From Myxococcales bacterium (GTDB lineage: Bacteria; Myxococcota_A; Polyangia; Haliangiales; Haliangiaceae): 64,000 bases of DNA. The notes beneath the pieces are model-generated. The model made no database searches, was not told the origin of the DNA, and worked only from the letters and a program-made list of their open reading frames with translations. The translations under genes and the position numbers were made by a program. The stretch spans positions 124,001 through 188,000 of the forward strand of contig JADJJK010000016.1 in NCBI GenBank assembly GCA_016706545.1, given 5' to 3'. Shown here in pieces: positions 45,795 through 53,604 of the stretch (position 1 is the first letter of the stretch; each line of letters opens with the position of its first letter).

Positions 45795-47522
45795 ATGAGC
45801 CAAGCAGGCAAGCCGAAACCAGCATTCTTCCTCGCCGTCCTGGCCGTCGTAGCCGGCCTGTGCGGCATGGCGTTCTACCGCTGCAACGCCAAGAAGAAGG
45901 TCGTCGATGACGCGCCCATCGACCTGAAGACCATCAAGGAGAACGCGGGCGGCGGCACCACGGCCGTGGCCGAGAGCCCGGACTCCAACACCGTCACCAC
46001 GGTCAAGGAGTACACCTTCGAGGCCGCCCAGAAGCTGCCTGCGGTGCCCGGCACCGCGGAGTACAAGCCGCTGGGCAAGACCCGCGTGGTCAAGTTCGCC
46101 TTCAACGTGTGGGCCGGCTGGGCGCCCATCATCTGGGCCAACGGCGGCAAGGGCCCCAAGAAGATCTGGAAGGACGCCAAGGGGCAAGACTTCCAGGTCG
46201 AGCTGGTGCAGCTCGACAACCCGGTGGACATGGGCAACGCCTTCGCGTCCGGTGATCTCCACGTCGGCTGGGCCACCGTGGACATGCTGCCGCTCATCGT
46301 CCAGCGCCTCAAGAACGATCCGCGCACCATGCCGCGCGTGTTCCAGCAGGTGGACTGGAGCAACGGCGGCGACGGCATCGTCGTCCGCGACGAGATCAAG
46401 AGCGTGGCGGACCTGCGCGGCAAGACCGTGGTGCTGGCGCAGAACTCGCCCTCGCACTTCTTCTTGCTCAACATGCTGATAAACGGCGGCGTGCAGCCGT
46501 CCGAGGTGAAGATCAAGCCCACCCAGGACGCCTTCCAGGCAGCCGCCGCGTTCAACGCCGAGAAGAGCGTGGCCGCCGCGGTGAGCTGGGCGCCAGACAT
46601 CTACAACCTGTCCAAGATCCCGGGCAACCGGCTCCTGGTCAGCACCGCCACCGCCAACAAGCTCATCGCTGACGTGTGGTTCGCGCGCGCCGACTTCGCG
46701 CGCGACAACCCGGAGATCATCGAAGGCCTGGTGCGCGGCATCCTCGATGCCACCACCGAGCTCAAGGACGAGGCCAAGCAGCGCGAGGTCGCCAAGTTGA
46801 TGGACGAGGTCTACAGCCTGCCGCCGGGCTCGGCGCAGGGCATGCTGGCCGACGCGCACTGGTGCAACTACGCCGAGAACCGCGAGTTCTTCTTGAACGC
46901 CAACAACCCGACCAACTTCGAGCGCACGTACAACACCGCCTTCTTGCTCTACAAGGCCGTGCGAGTGGTCGAAGAGAAGGTCCCCTTTGACCAGATCATG
47001 GACTTCTCGGTCATCAAGAAGCTCGGCAAGGACGAGAAGTACGCGAGCCAGAAGAACGAGTACGAGTTCCGCTTCGCTCCCACCGCCACTGAGGCGATCA
47101 ACGTGGAGAGCGCCATCCTCACCAAGACGGTGGTCATCAGCTTCTTCCCCAACTCGTACGACCTGTACAAGAAGGTCCCGTCCGCCAGCGGCGGCGACGA
47201 CCTGTTCTATGATCCCAACGTCGAGACCACCATCGAGGAGATCGCCAAGCTGGCGGGACAGTTCGGCGCGGCGCGCATCCAGATCTCGGGCCACACCGAC
47301 GCCTCGATGAAGGGGGTCGCCGACGAGGGGCTGGTCCGCGACCTGTCGCAGAACCGCGCCAACTCGGTCAAGGAAGCCCTGGTCAACAAGTTCAAGCTGC
47401 AGCCCAATCAGTTCGTCTCCACTGGCCTTGGTTGGAGCAAGCCGGCTGACCCGGGTGACCCGGACAACCACGTCAAGAACCGGCGAGTAGAGGTCAAGGT
47501 CATCCCGGCGGAAGCGCAGTGA
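45795..47522 (+). CDS. ABC substrate-binding protein fused to OmpA domain
   Basis: The 575-aa product has one N-terminal membrane anchor (~10-27), a periplasmic binding domain of the NMT1/SsuA/TauA kind (~75-415; FAFNVWAGWAPIIWANGG, LHVGWATVDMLPL, LRGKTVVLAQNSPSHFFLLNML, AAAVSWAPDIY) and a C-terminal OmpA-like domain (~445-573; IQISGHTDAS, NRANSVKEALV, NRRVEVKV). The first part should deliver a small organic ligand to the importer; the second should bind peptidoglycan. I do not know this fusion from standard importers, which use free or lipid-anchored binding proteins. GGAGG 6 nt upstream supports ATG 45795. Its stop overlaps the permease start (GTGA). Confidence 0.92.
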   Translation: MSQAGKPKPAFFLAVLAVVAGLCGMAFYRCNAKKKVVDDAPIDLKTIKENAGGGTTAVAESPDSNTVTTVKEYTFEAAQKLPAVPGTAEYKPLGKTRVVKFAFNVWAGWAPIIWANGGKGPKKIWKDAKGQDFQVELVQLDNPVDMGNAFASGDLHVGWATVDMLPLIVQRLKNDPRTMPRVFQQVDWSNGGDGIVVRDEIKSVADLRGKTVVLAQNSPSHFFLLNMLINGGVQPSEVKIKPTQDAFQAAAAFNAEKSVAAAVSWAPDIYNLSKIPGNRLLVSTATANKLIADVWFARADFARDNPEIIEGLVRGILDATTELKDEAKQREVAKLMDEVYSLPPGSAQGMLADAHWCNYAENREFFLNANNPTNFERTYNTAFLLYKAVRVVEEKVPFDQIMDFSVIKKLGKDEKYASQKNEYEFRFAPTATEAINVESAILTKTVVISFFPNSYDLYKKVPSASGGDDLFYDPNVETTIEEIAKLAGQFGAARIQISGHTDASMKGVADEGLVRDLSQNRANSVKEALVNKFKLQPNQFVSTGLGWSKPADPGDPDNHVKNRRVEVKVIPAEAQ

Positions 47523-48385
47523 ACGCACCGTCAGGATCTCAGAAGGCGGCCGAGGCCAAGGCCCCAGCGGCCGCGCTGCCCACGGCCCCGCCGTGGTGGC
47601 GCACGCTGCGCGCGGACGGCCCAGCGCATGTTCGCTTTGCCCTCGGGGCCAGCTTCATCGCGCTGCTATTGCTGCTCTGGTGGGTCCTGACTCGCGGCGC
47701 GGCCACCGAGGCCATCATCTCGCCGTCCAAGCTGCCGAGCCCCGGCAAGGTGTTCGGATCGTTTGGCGCGGTGATGGAGCGAGACCTCATCGGGGCGATC
47801 ATCGCCACCCTGAGCCGCGTCTTCTTCGGTGTGGCGCTGGCGGCGCTGATCGGCATTGGCCTCGGCGTCATCGCGGCGTCCTTCCGCGCGGTCGGCGCCG
47901 CGATGATGCCGCTCGTGATCTTCCTGCGCTCGGTGCCGATGGGCGCCCTTTTGCCCCTGACCTTGCTCTGGTTCTCCATCGGGGAGGAGCAGAAGCGGAT
48001 GTTTATCTTCCTGGCGGTGGTGCCGTTCGTGTTCTCGGACACCGTGCAAGCCATCTCCTCGGTGCCGGAGCGCTACGTCGAGACCGCGCAGACGCTGGGC
48101 GCCAGCCGCCTTCAGATCGTGGTCAAGGTCCTCCTGCGCCTGGCCCTGCCGGACATCGTGACCAGCCTGCGCTTTCAGGTGGGGCTGGCGCTTGGCTATG
48201 TGACGCTCGCCGAGGCGATCAACACCGAGACGGGGATCGGCGCGCTCATCAACACGTCGGATCGCCTGGGATATCAGGAACACAAGTATCTGATCTTGTT
48301 TATCATCGCGCTTTTGGCATTCGGCATCGACGCCTGTATCCGGGTGTTCCAGCGCCAGCTCTTCTACTATCGCAAGGACCTTTGA
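47519..48385 (+). CDS. ABC transporter permease (SsuC/TauC type)
   Basis: The 288-aa protein has about six transmembrane helices and the EAA loop (YVETAQTLGASRLQIVVKVLL...ALPDI) that docks the ATPase in importers for taurine, nitrate or sulfonates. GTG 47519 overlaps the stop of the binding-protein gene. It functions with the genes on either side; the substrate cannot be told from sequence. Confidence 0.95.
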   Translation: MNAPSGSQKAAEAKAPAAALPTAPPWWRTLRADGPAHVRFALGASFIALLLLLWWVLTRGAATEAIISPSKLPSPGKVFGSFGAVMERDLIGAIIATLSRVFFGVALAALIGIGLGVIAASFRAVGAAMMPLVIFLRSVPMGALLPLTLLWFSIGEEQKRMFIFLAVVPFVFSDTVQAISSVPERYVETAQTLGASRLQIVVKVLLRLALPDIVTSLRFQVGLALGYVTLAEAINTETGIGALINTSDRLGYQEHKYLILFIIALLAFGIDACIRVFQRQLFYYRKDL

Positions 48386-48387
48386 CG

Positions 48388-49530
48388 ATGACCGATGGCT
48401 CGAAGGACTCTGCGACGGTCGCTGGCGGGGCGACGCCGGTCGGCGCTTCGCAGGCGGCGGCAGCGCCGACGGCGCCGGCGGCGACGCCGGCGTCGCCTGC
48501 CCCCGTCGACCCCAAGGCTGCAGCCGACGCGCTGGCCGCTTTCGAGGCCGAGCAAGCGGGCGCCGAGCCTGCGCCCGCGGCTGTCGCGGCTGGCCCCGCT
48601 GCTGCGGCTGCCGCCAAGGCGCCCGCACCAGGCCCCGCCGCCGCCAAGGCGCCTGCGCCCGCGGCCAGCAAGAGCATCACCGGCGGTGCCCCGATCAAGC
48701 AGCCGCTGGCGCCCGGCGCGCCGGTGCCCGTGGTGAGCTTCAAGGGCGTCACCAAGCGCTATGGCGAGGGCGAGGGGGCGTTCACCGCCATCCGCGACGT
48801 CTCATTCGAGATCCCGGATCACCCTGGCCGCGGCGAGTTCGTCTCGATCCTCGGCCCCTCCGGCTGTGGCAAGTCCACCGTGATCCGGATGATCGCGGGC
48901 CTCACTCCGCAGTTCCCGCAGACCACTGGCGAGGTGCTGGTCGACGGCAAGCAGATCCTGGGCCCCGGGCCAGACCGCGGCATGGTGTTTCAGGACTACA
49001 CCTCGTTTGACCACCGCACGGTGCTCGACAACGTGGCCTTTGGCCTCGAGTGCCAGGGCATGGGCAAGGCGGAGCGCAACGACCTGGCGCGCCACTGGAT
49101 CTCCAAGGTCGGCCTCAGCATCAAGCGCGACGCCGACAAGCACCCCCACGAGCTGTCGGGCGGCATGCGCCAGCGCGTGGCCATCGCGCGCACGTTGATC
49201 TTGAAGCCCCGCATCATCCTCATGGATGAGCCGTTTGGCGCGCTCGATCCGCCCACCCGCAGCAAGATGCAGGACAACCTGGTCGATCTGTGGCGCGAGC
49301 AGTCGCCCACCATCTTCTTCATCACCCACTCCATCGAGGAAGCGGTGTTCCTGGGGGATCACATCCTCATCTTCTCCAACTCGCCGGGCACCGTGCTCAA
49401 AGAGGTGCGAGTGCCGCCTCCTGAAAAGCCAGCGCTGGTGACCCAGCGCGATCCCAAGTTTCAGGAGATCGTGTGGGGGATCCGAGAGATCATCGACAAG
49501 CTCGAGAGCTCGAACCGAGCGGGGGACTAG
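48388..49530 (+). CDS. ABC transporter ATP-binding protein with long N-terminal extension
   Basis: The 380-aa ATPase has all motifs: Walker A GPSGCGKST, Q-loop VFQDYTSFDH, signature LSGGMRQR, Walker B IILMDEPFGALD and switch His in THSIEEAVFL, of the SsuB/TauB type. About 105 residues precede the domain and are almost entirely Ala, Pro, Gly and Lys, an extension not usual in this family. ATG 48388 lies 2 bp after the permease stop, so the extension is translated unless an internal start near 48660 is used. Confidence 0.95.
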   Translation: MTDGSKDSATVAGGATPVGASQAAAAPTAPAATPASPAPVDPKAAADALAAFEAEQAGAEPAPAAVAAGPAAAAAAKAPAPGPAAAKAPAPAASKSITGGAPIKQPLAPGAPVPVVSFKGVTKRYGEGEGAFTAIRDVSFEIPDHPGRGEFVSILGPSGCGKSTVIRMIAGLTPQFPQTTGEVLVDGKQILGPGPDRGMVFQDYTSFDHRTVLDNVAFGLECQGMGKAERNDLARHWISKVGLSIKRDADKHPHELSGGMRQRVAIARTLILKPRIILMDEPFGALDPPTRSKMQDNLVDLWREQSPTIFFITHSIEEAVFLGDHILIFSNSPGTVLKEVRVPPPEKPALVTQRDPKFQEIVWGIREIIDKLESSNRAGD

Positions 49531-49534
49531 TATC

Positions 49535-50503
49535 GTGGCGGAGCCCAAGAAAGCTGGCCTACTACGCTATCTCAAGGAAGCCTTCCTGTTCCGCTGGAAC
49601 GTGCTGGCGCTCGGCGGCGCCACGGTGGCTGCGGTGATGAGCGGCCACGCGGACATCGCGTTGCCCCTCATCGCGGCCGCGGAGGTCTCGTACCTGGCGG
49701 GCCTGGCCACGCTGCCTCGCTTCCAGTCCGCCATCGACGCCAAGGCGCACGCCGAGGTGCGAGGGCAAAGCGGGACCGGGTCCGCGCGCGCGCTGTCCGG
49801 CCGCGCGGGCGAGGACCAGGCGGCGCAGGGCTCGGCGCGAGACCGGCTGCTCGAGGTGCTGCGCAGCTTGTCCGAGGAGCGGCGCAGCCGCTTCCTGCGC
49901 CTGCGCGGGCGGTGCGTCGAGATGCAGCGCATCGCCAACGCGGTGCGCGGCGACACGCGAGACGACAGCGGCGCCTCGCACGAGCTGCGCACGCCCGCGC
50001 TGGATCGCCTGCTCTGGGTGTTCCTGCGGCTCTTGCTCTCGGATCAAGCCATCTCCGCGTTCCTCACCGCGGCAGACGAGAAGAGCATCGACCGCACGCT
50101 GTCCGATCTCAAGGAGCGCGAGAAGCGCCGCACCGATCTGCTCGACGACGCGCTGGAGCCAGAGGATCGCCTGCTGCGCTCCATCCGCGACAGCATGGCC
50201 ACCGCCGAGCTGCGCAAGGAGAACCTGGCCAAGGCCCGCGACAACGCGGAGTTCGTGCAGGCCGAGCTCGATCGCATCGAGAACAAGATCGCGGCGGTCA
50301 CCGAGATGGCGATCAGCCACACCGATCCGGACACGCTCTCGGTCCAGGTCGACGCGATCGCCGAGGGCGTCTCGCAGACCGAGGCGACGATCCGCGAGCT
50401 GCAGTCGATCACGGGGATGAGCAGCGAGCTCGACTCCGCGCCGTCGATCCTGGAGGCCAGCCTCGAGCTGCGCCCGACCGCCACCACCGCGCGGAGAGCC
50501 TGA
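49535..50503 (+). CDS. membrane-anchored coiled-coil protein
   Basis: The 322-aa product has two hydrophobic segments near the N-terminus (~19-36 and ~40-60) and then a long, highly charged helical region to the end (ERRSRFLRLRGRCVEMQRI, KARDNAEFVQAELDRIENKI), likely coiled coil and cytoplasmic. I recognise no family. It starts with GTG 49535, 4 bp after the ATPase stop. Its place between the importer and the AAA+ gene suggests a membrane adaptor for the AAA+ protein or PspA; that is inference. Confidence 0.8.
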   Translation: MAEPKKAGLLRYLKEAFLFRWNVLALGGATVAAVMSGHADIALPLIAAAEVSYLAGLATLPRFQSAIDAKAHAEVRGQSGTGSARALSGRAGEDQAAQGSARDRLLEVLRSLSEERRSRFLRLRGRCVEMQRIANAVRGDTRDDSGASHELRTPALDRLLWVFLRLLLSDQAISAFLTAADEKSIDRTLSDLKEREKRRTDLLDDALEPEDRLLRSIRDSMATAELRKENLAKARDNAEFVQAELDRIENKIAAVTEMAISHTDPDTLSVQVDAIAEGVSQTEATIRELQSITGMSSELDSAPSILEASLELRPTATTARRA

Positions 50504-50546
50504 CCGTGGCCCGCGACGATCTCGCGCGCGACAAGGAGCCACACTC

Positions 50547-52445
50547 ATGAGCGAACCGACGGATTCCACCGCGGCAACCGGCCCCGCCGCACCTGCCGCC
50601 AGCCCCGCGAACGCCGCGCCCGTCGCGCCCGCCTCGCCCGCCGCCGGCGGCCCGCCTGCCGCGGCCAGCCCCAAGGTGCTCGCCGGCAGCGAGGGCGTAA
50701 GCAAGGCCGGCGCGTTGCCCGCGCACTTCGCGCCCTGGGCCACCCAGCTAGCGGAGCTGTACTTCTCTGGCACCACCTCCACCTTCGTCCTGCACGGCAA
50801 CACCTTCGACATGGTGCGCGCTGGCAGCGAGACGGACCTGCGCTACCTGGGCCTGGCCGACTTTCTCGCCGAGCAGGTGTTTGGTCGCTGGGATCTGGTC
50901 ATCCATTACGATCTGGCGCGCGGGCTGCGGTGCCTGGCCGGCAGCAACGGCAAGCGCCTGGCCGAGATGGTGGCGCTGGCCAACCGCTGGCTGGGAGATC
51001 TGCGCCAGCTCCCGCGCGATCCGACCAAGGCGCTGGCCGCGATCGATCTCCTGGTCCAGAAGAACGTGATGGCGGAGCCAGACGAGCGCATCCGCACCGC
51101 GATCCTCATCGATCACGCGGCGTACGTCGCGCCCGGCGGCGACCGCCTGGGCCTCATCGAGCAGACCCACCTGGTCACCTTGCTCAACTGGGCCTCGAGC
51201 CCGTACGTCAAGCGCCTCAACATGGCCTTCGTGCTGATCGATCCGCGGCTCTCGAGCATGTCCGAGCGGCTCACCAGCAACCCGCACGTCGCCTCGCTGG
51301 AGGTGCCGCTCCCGGATGAATCGGAGCGCCGCGCCTTCTTGACGTACCAGACCAAGGGCAAGGACATCGCCAGCTTCTCCGACTACGGCATCCCCGAGCT
51401 GGCCAAGCTCACCGCGGGGATCTCGCTCACCGATCTGGAGGTCCTCGCGCGCTCGGGCAGCGAGGGCGGACGCCGGCTCGACCGCGGCTACTTCCGCGAG
51501 CTCAAGAAGCGGCTCATCGAGCGCCAGGCGCAGGGCATGCTCGAGTTCGTGGAGCCCAAGTGGGGGCTCGACACGGTGGTCGGCCACGAAGGCGCCAAGA
51601 AGCGCTTGCTCGACGACGCCGAGCTCATCCGGCGCGGCGCCATGGAGACCGTGCCGATGGGCTACCTGTTCTGCGGCCCGGTCGGGACCGGCAAGAGCTT
51701 CCTCGCCACCTGCGTCGCTGGCTCCATCGGCATCCCGGCCGTGGTGCTCAAGAACTTTCGCTCCAAGTACGTCGGCGAGACCGAGGGCAACCTCGAGCGC
51801 GTGCTCGGGGTCCTGCGCTCGATGGGCCCGGTGGTAGTGATCGTCGACGAAGCGGACGCCATGCTGGGCGACCGCGAGCAGGGCGGCGACTCCGGCGTGG
51901 GCTCGCGCATCTTCGGGATGATCGCCTCGCAGATGGGCGACACCCGCTACCGCGGTCGCATCCTGTGGATGCTGCTTACCGCGCGACCGGACCTCTTGCC
52001 CATCGATCTGAAGCGCCAGGGCCGCGCCGAGGTCCACATCCCGCTGTTCTACCCGACGGAGGAGGCCGAGCTGCGCCACATGTTCGTGGTGCTCGCCAAG
52101 AAGGCCGGCACCTCGCTGGCGGCCGAGGACGTGCCCACCGAGATCCCGCACAAGGGACACCTCTCGGGCGCCGACATCGAGGGCATCATCGGCCGCGCGT
52201 ACCGCACCTCGCTCCTGGGCGGATCCAAGACCATCACCAAGGACGCGCTGACCAGCGCGCTCACCGGGTTCATGCCGTCCACCCAGACGCTCGAGCGCGA
52301 GGCGCAGGAGCTGGCGGCCATCATTGAATGCACGGATCTGGAGTTCCTGCCGGCCGCCAAGCAAGAGCGCCTGACCACGCTCGGCGGGCGCGAGCGCATG
52401 CAGGAGCGCTTGACCGCGATCAAGCAGATCCTCGAGGAACGCTGA
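50547..52445 (+). CDS. AAA+ ATPase, Vps4/FtsH-like, two AAA modules
   Basis: The 632-aa protein has an Ala/Pro-rich start, a degenerate N-terminal AAA-like module (~60-270; FVLHGNTFDMV, AILIDHAAYV in place of Walker B, LTSNPHVASLEVPLPDESER) with no Walker A, and a canonical C-terminal module: Walker A GPVGTGKSF (~377-385), pore loop SKYVGETEGN (~406), Walker B VVIVDEADAM (~429-438) and a lid (LSGADIEGIIGRAY). Classic AAA proteins of this kind thread or disassemble protein polymers; Vps4 does so for ESCRT-III, whose bacterial relative PspA is encoded first in this operon. Substrate assignment is inference. ATG 50547 follows the coiled-coil gene by 43 bp. Confidence 0.92.
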   Translation: MSEPTDSTAATGPAAPAASPANAAPVAPASPAAGGPPAAASPKVLAGSEGVSKAGALPAHFAPWATQLAELYFSGTTSTFVLHGNTFDMVRAGSETDLRYLGLADFLAEQVFGRWDLVIHYDLARGLRCLAGSNGKRLAEMVALANRWLGDLRQLPRDPTKALAAIDLLVQKNVMAEPDERIRTAILIDHAAYVAPGGDRLGLIEQTHLVTLLNWASSPYVKRLNMAFVLIDPRLSSMSERLTSNPHVASLEVPLPDESERRAFLTYQTKGKDIASFSDYGIPELAKLTAGISLTDLEVLARSGSEGGRRLDRGYFRELKKRLIERQAQGMLEFVEPKWGLDTVVGHEGAKKRLLDDAELIRRGAMETVPMGYLFCGPVGTGKSFLATCVAGSIGIPAVVLKNFRSKYVGETEGNLERVLGVLRSMGPVVVIVDEADAMLGDREQGGDSGVGSRIFGMIASQMGDTRYRGRILWMLLTARPDLLPIDLKRQGRAEVHIPLFYPTEEAELRHMFVVLAKKAGTSLAAEDVPTEIPHKGHLSGADIEGIIGRAYRTSLLGGSKTITKDALTSALTGFMPSTQTLEREAQELAAIIECTDLEFLPAAKQERLTTLGGRERMQERLTAIKQILEER

Positions 52446-52498
52446 CCGCATCTTTTCACCAACGCTCTCACCGCATGGACCGCAGCAAGGAGACGACC

Positions 52499-52792
52499 AT
52501 GGCCCGCGCCAACTGGCTCACTGACGACAACACCCCCGACCTGGAAGCCCACGTATCGCAGCTCGAGCACTTCGCCGCCTCGCTGGCCGACGGCGTGATC
52601 GATCCCGCGGAGCTGGCCGCGCAAGAGCAGAACGTCGCCGCCGCGATGCGGGCGGTGGAGTCCTCGCTCAGCGACGACCAGCACGCCAAGGTCACCAAGC
52701 TGCTCGCCGAGCTCACCGCATACAACGTCATGCAGGTGCTGCACGACATGGCGGCGGCCCGGGTCGAGCAGGCGATGGCGCGCAAGAAATGA
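52499..52792 (+). CDS. small helical protein, 97 aa
   Basis: The product is acidic and mostly helical (DLEAHVSQLEHFAASLADG, LAAQEQNVAAAMRAVESSL, AKVTKLLAELTAYNVMQVL). I recognise no family. ATG 52499 has AGGAG 8 nt upstream and is preferred over ATG 52475. Its stop overlaps the start of the next gene (ATGA), so the two are translated together and may form a complex. Confidence 0.75.
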   Translation: MARANWLTDDNTPDLEAHVSQLEHFAASLADGVIDPAELAAQEQNVAAAMRAVESSLSDDQHAKVTKLLAELTAYNVMQVLHDMAAARVEQAMARKK

Positions 52793-53337
52793 CGGCGTCC
52801 GCCAGCCCCGATCCGGTGTACCTGCGCGAGATCTGGAACCGGGTCGAGCGAGCGATCGAGACTCGCTGGGGCATCCCGGTGCGGATCACCGACGTGCCCA
52901 ACCCGTTCACCGGCGATCTCGACGGCGCGGAGATCACCGTCGACCACGACGTCGACATCGAGGACGCGCTGTTCATCCTCATCCACCTGTTTGGGCACAC
53001 GGTGCAGTGGAACGTCTCCATGCGAGCGCGAGAGATCGCGGTGGCGCGACCGGCGCAGTGGACCGCCGAGGCCATCGCCGAGGTCGAGGAGTACGAGCGC
53101 GACGCCTGCCGCCTGAGCTTGCAGCTCCTGCACGAACTGGGCGTGCGCGACCTCGACCAGTGGGTGAGCGACTTCGCCGCGTGCGACCTTGGCTACCTCC
53201 TCCACTTCTATCGTACCGGGGAGCGCGGAGACTTCCGCTCATTCTGGCGCTCAGGCACCCCGCTCCTGACACCTCTGCCCATTCCGGAATTTCATCCCAC
53301 CACGTGGATCAGCCGGTGGCAGGGCACCGTCATCTGA
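52789..53337 (+). CDS. metallopeptidase-like protein lacking the catalytic Glu
   Basis: The 182-aa product resembles ImmA/IrrE-type zinc peptidases: a central helix LFILIHLFGHTVQWN places two His as in HExxH, and EVEEYERDACRLSLQLL follows at the distance of the third ligand helix. The Glu of HExxH is Leu here, so hydrolysis is unlikely; a zinc-binding or pseudo-enzyme role fits better. It is the last gene of the pspA operon, overlapping the 97-aa gene by 4 bp. Confidence 0.7.
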   Translation: MTASASPDPVYLREIWNRVERAIETRWGIPVRITDVPNPFTGDLDGAEITVDHDVDIEDALFILIHLFGHTVQWNVSMRAREIAVARPAQWTAEAIAEVEEYERDACRLSLQLLHELGVRDLDQWVSDFAACDLGYLLHFYRTGERGDFRSFWRSGTPLLTPLPIPEFHPTTWISRWQGTVI

Positions 53338-53604
53338 CCCAAGCTGGCCTGGCCGCCCAAGGCCCCAAGGCAGCGCCCGACGCGGTCGATTTGGCCAGTA
53401 AAGCCCCAAGTCACCGAAAATTGCCCCGAAATTTGCTGGTTCTTTCGGCCCGCCAGAGCGCTGGTATGCGTGTACCCGACCTGTGGACATTGCAACCGCA
53501 TGAAATTACTGCAGTTAGCCTGCTCGCCAAGTCTGTAGAAGATCTCTCACTCTCTCGGCGCGGATGTTTGTGTCCATACGCATCTCTAGTTAGAGTCGAC
53601 GAGG

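Noticed and set aside
53338..53604. A gene or RNA in the AT-richer gap before the GHKL-PEGA gene
   Set aside because: No open frame with a credible start and no clear RNA structure; it is more likely a promoter region.
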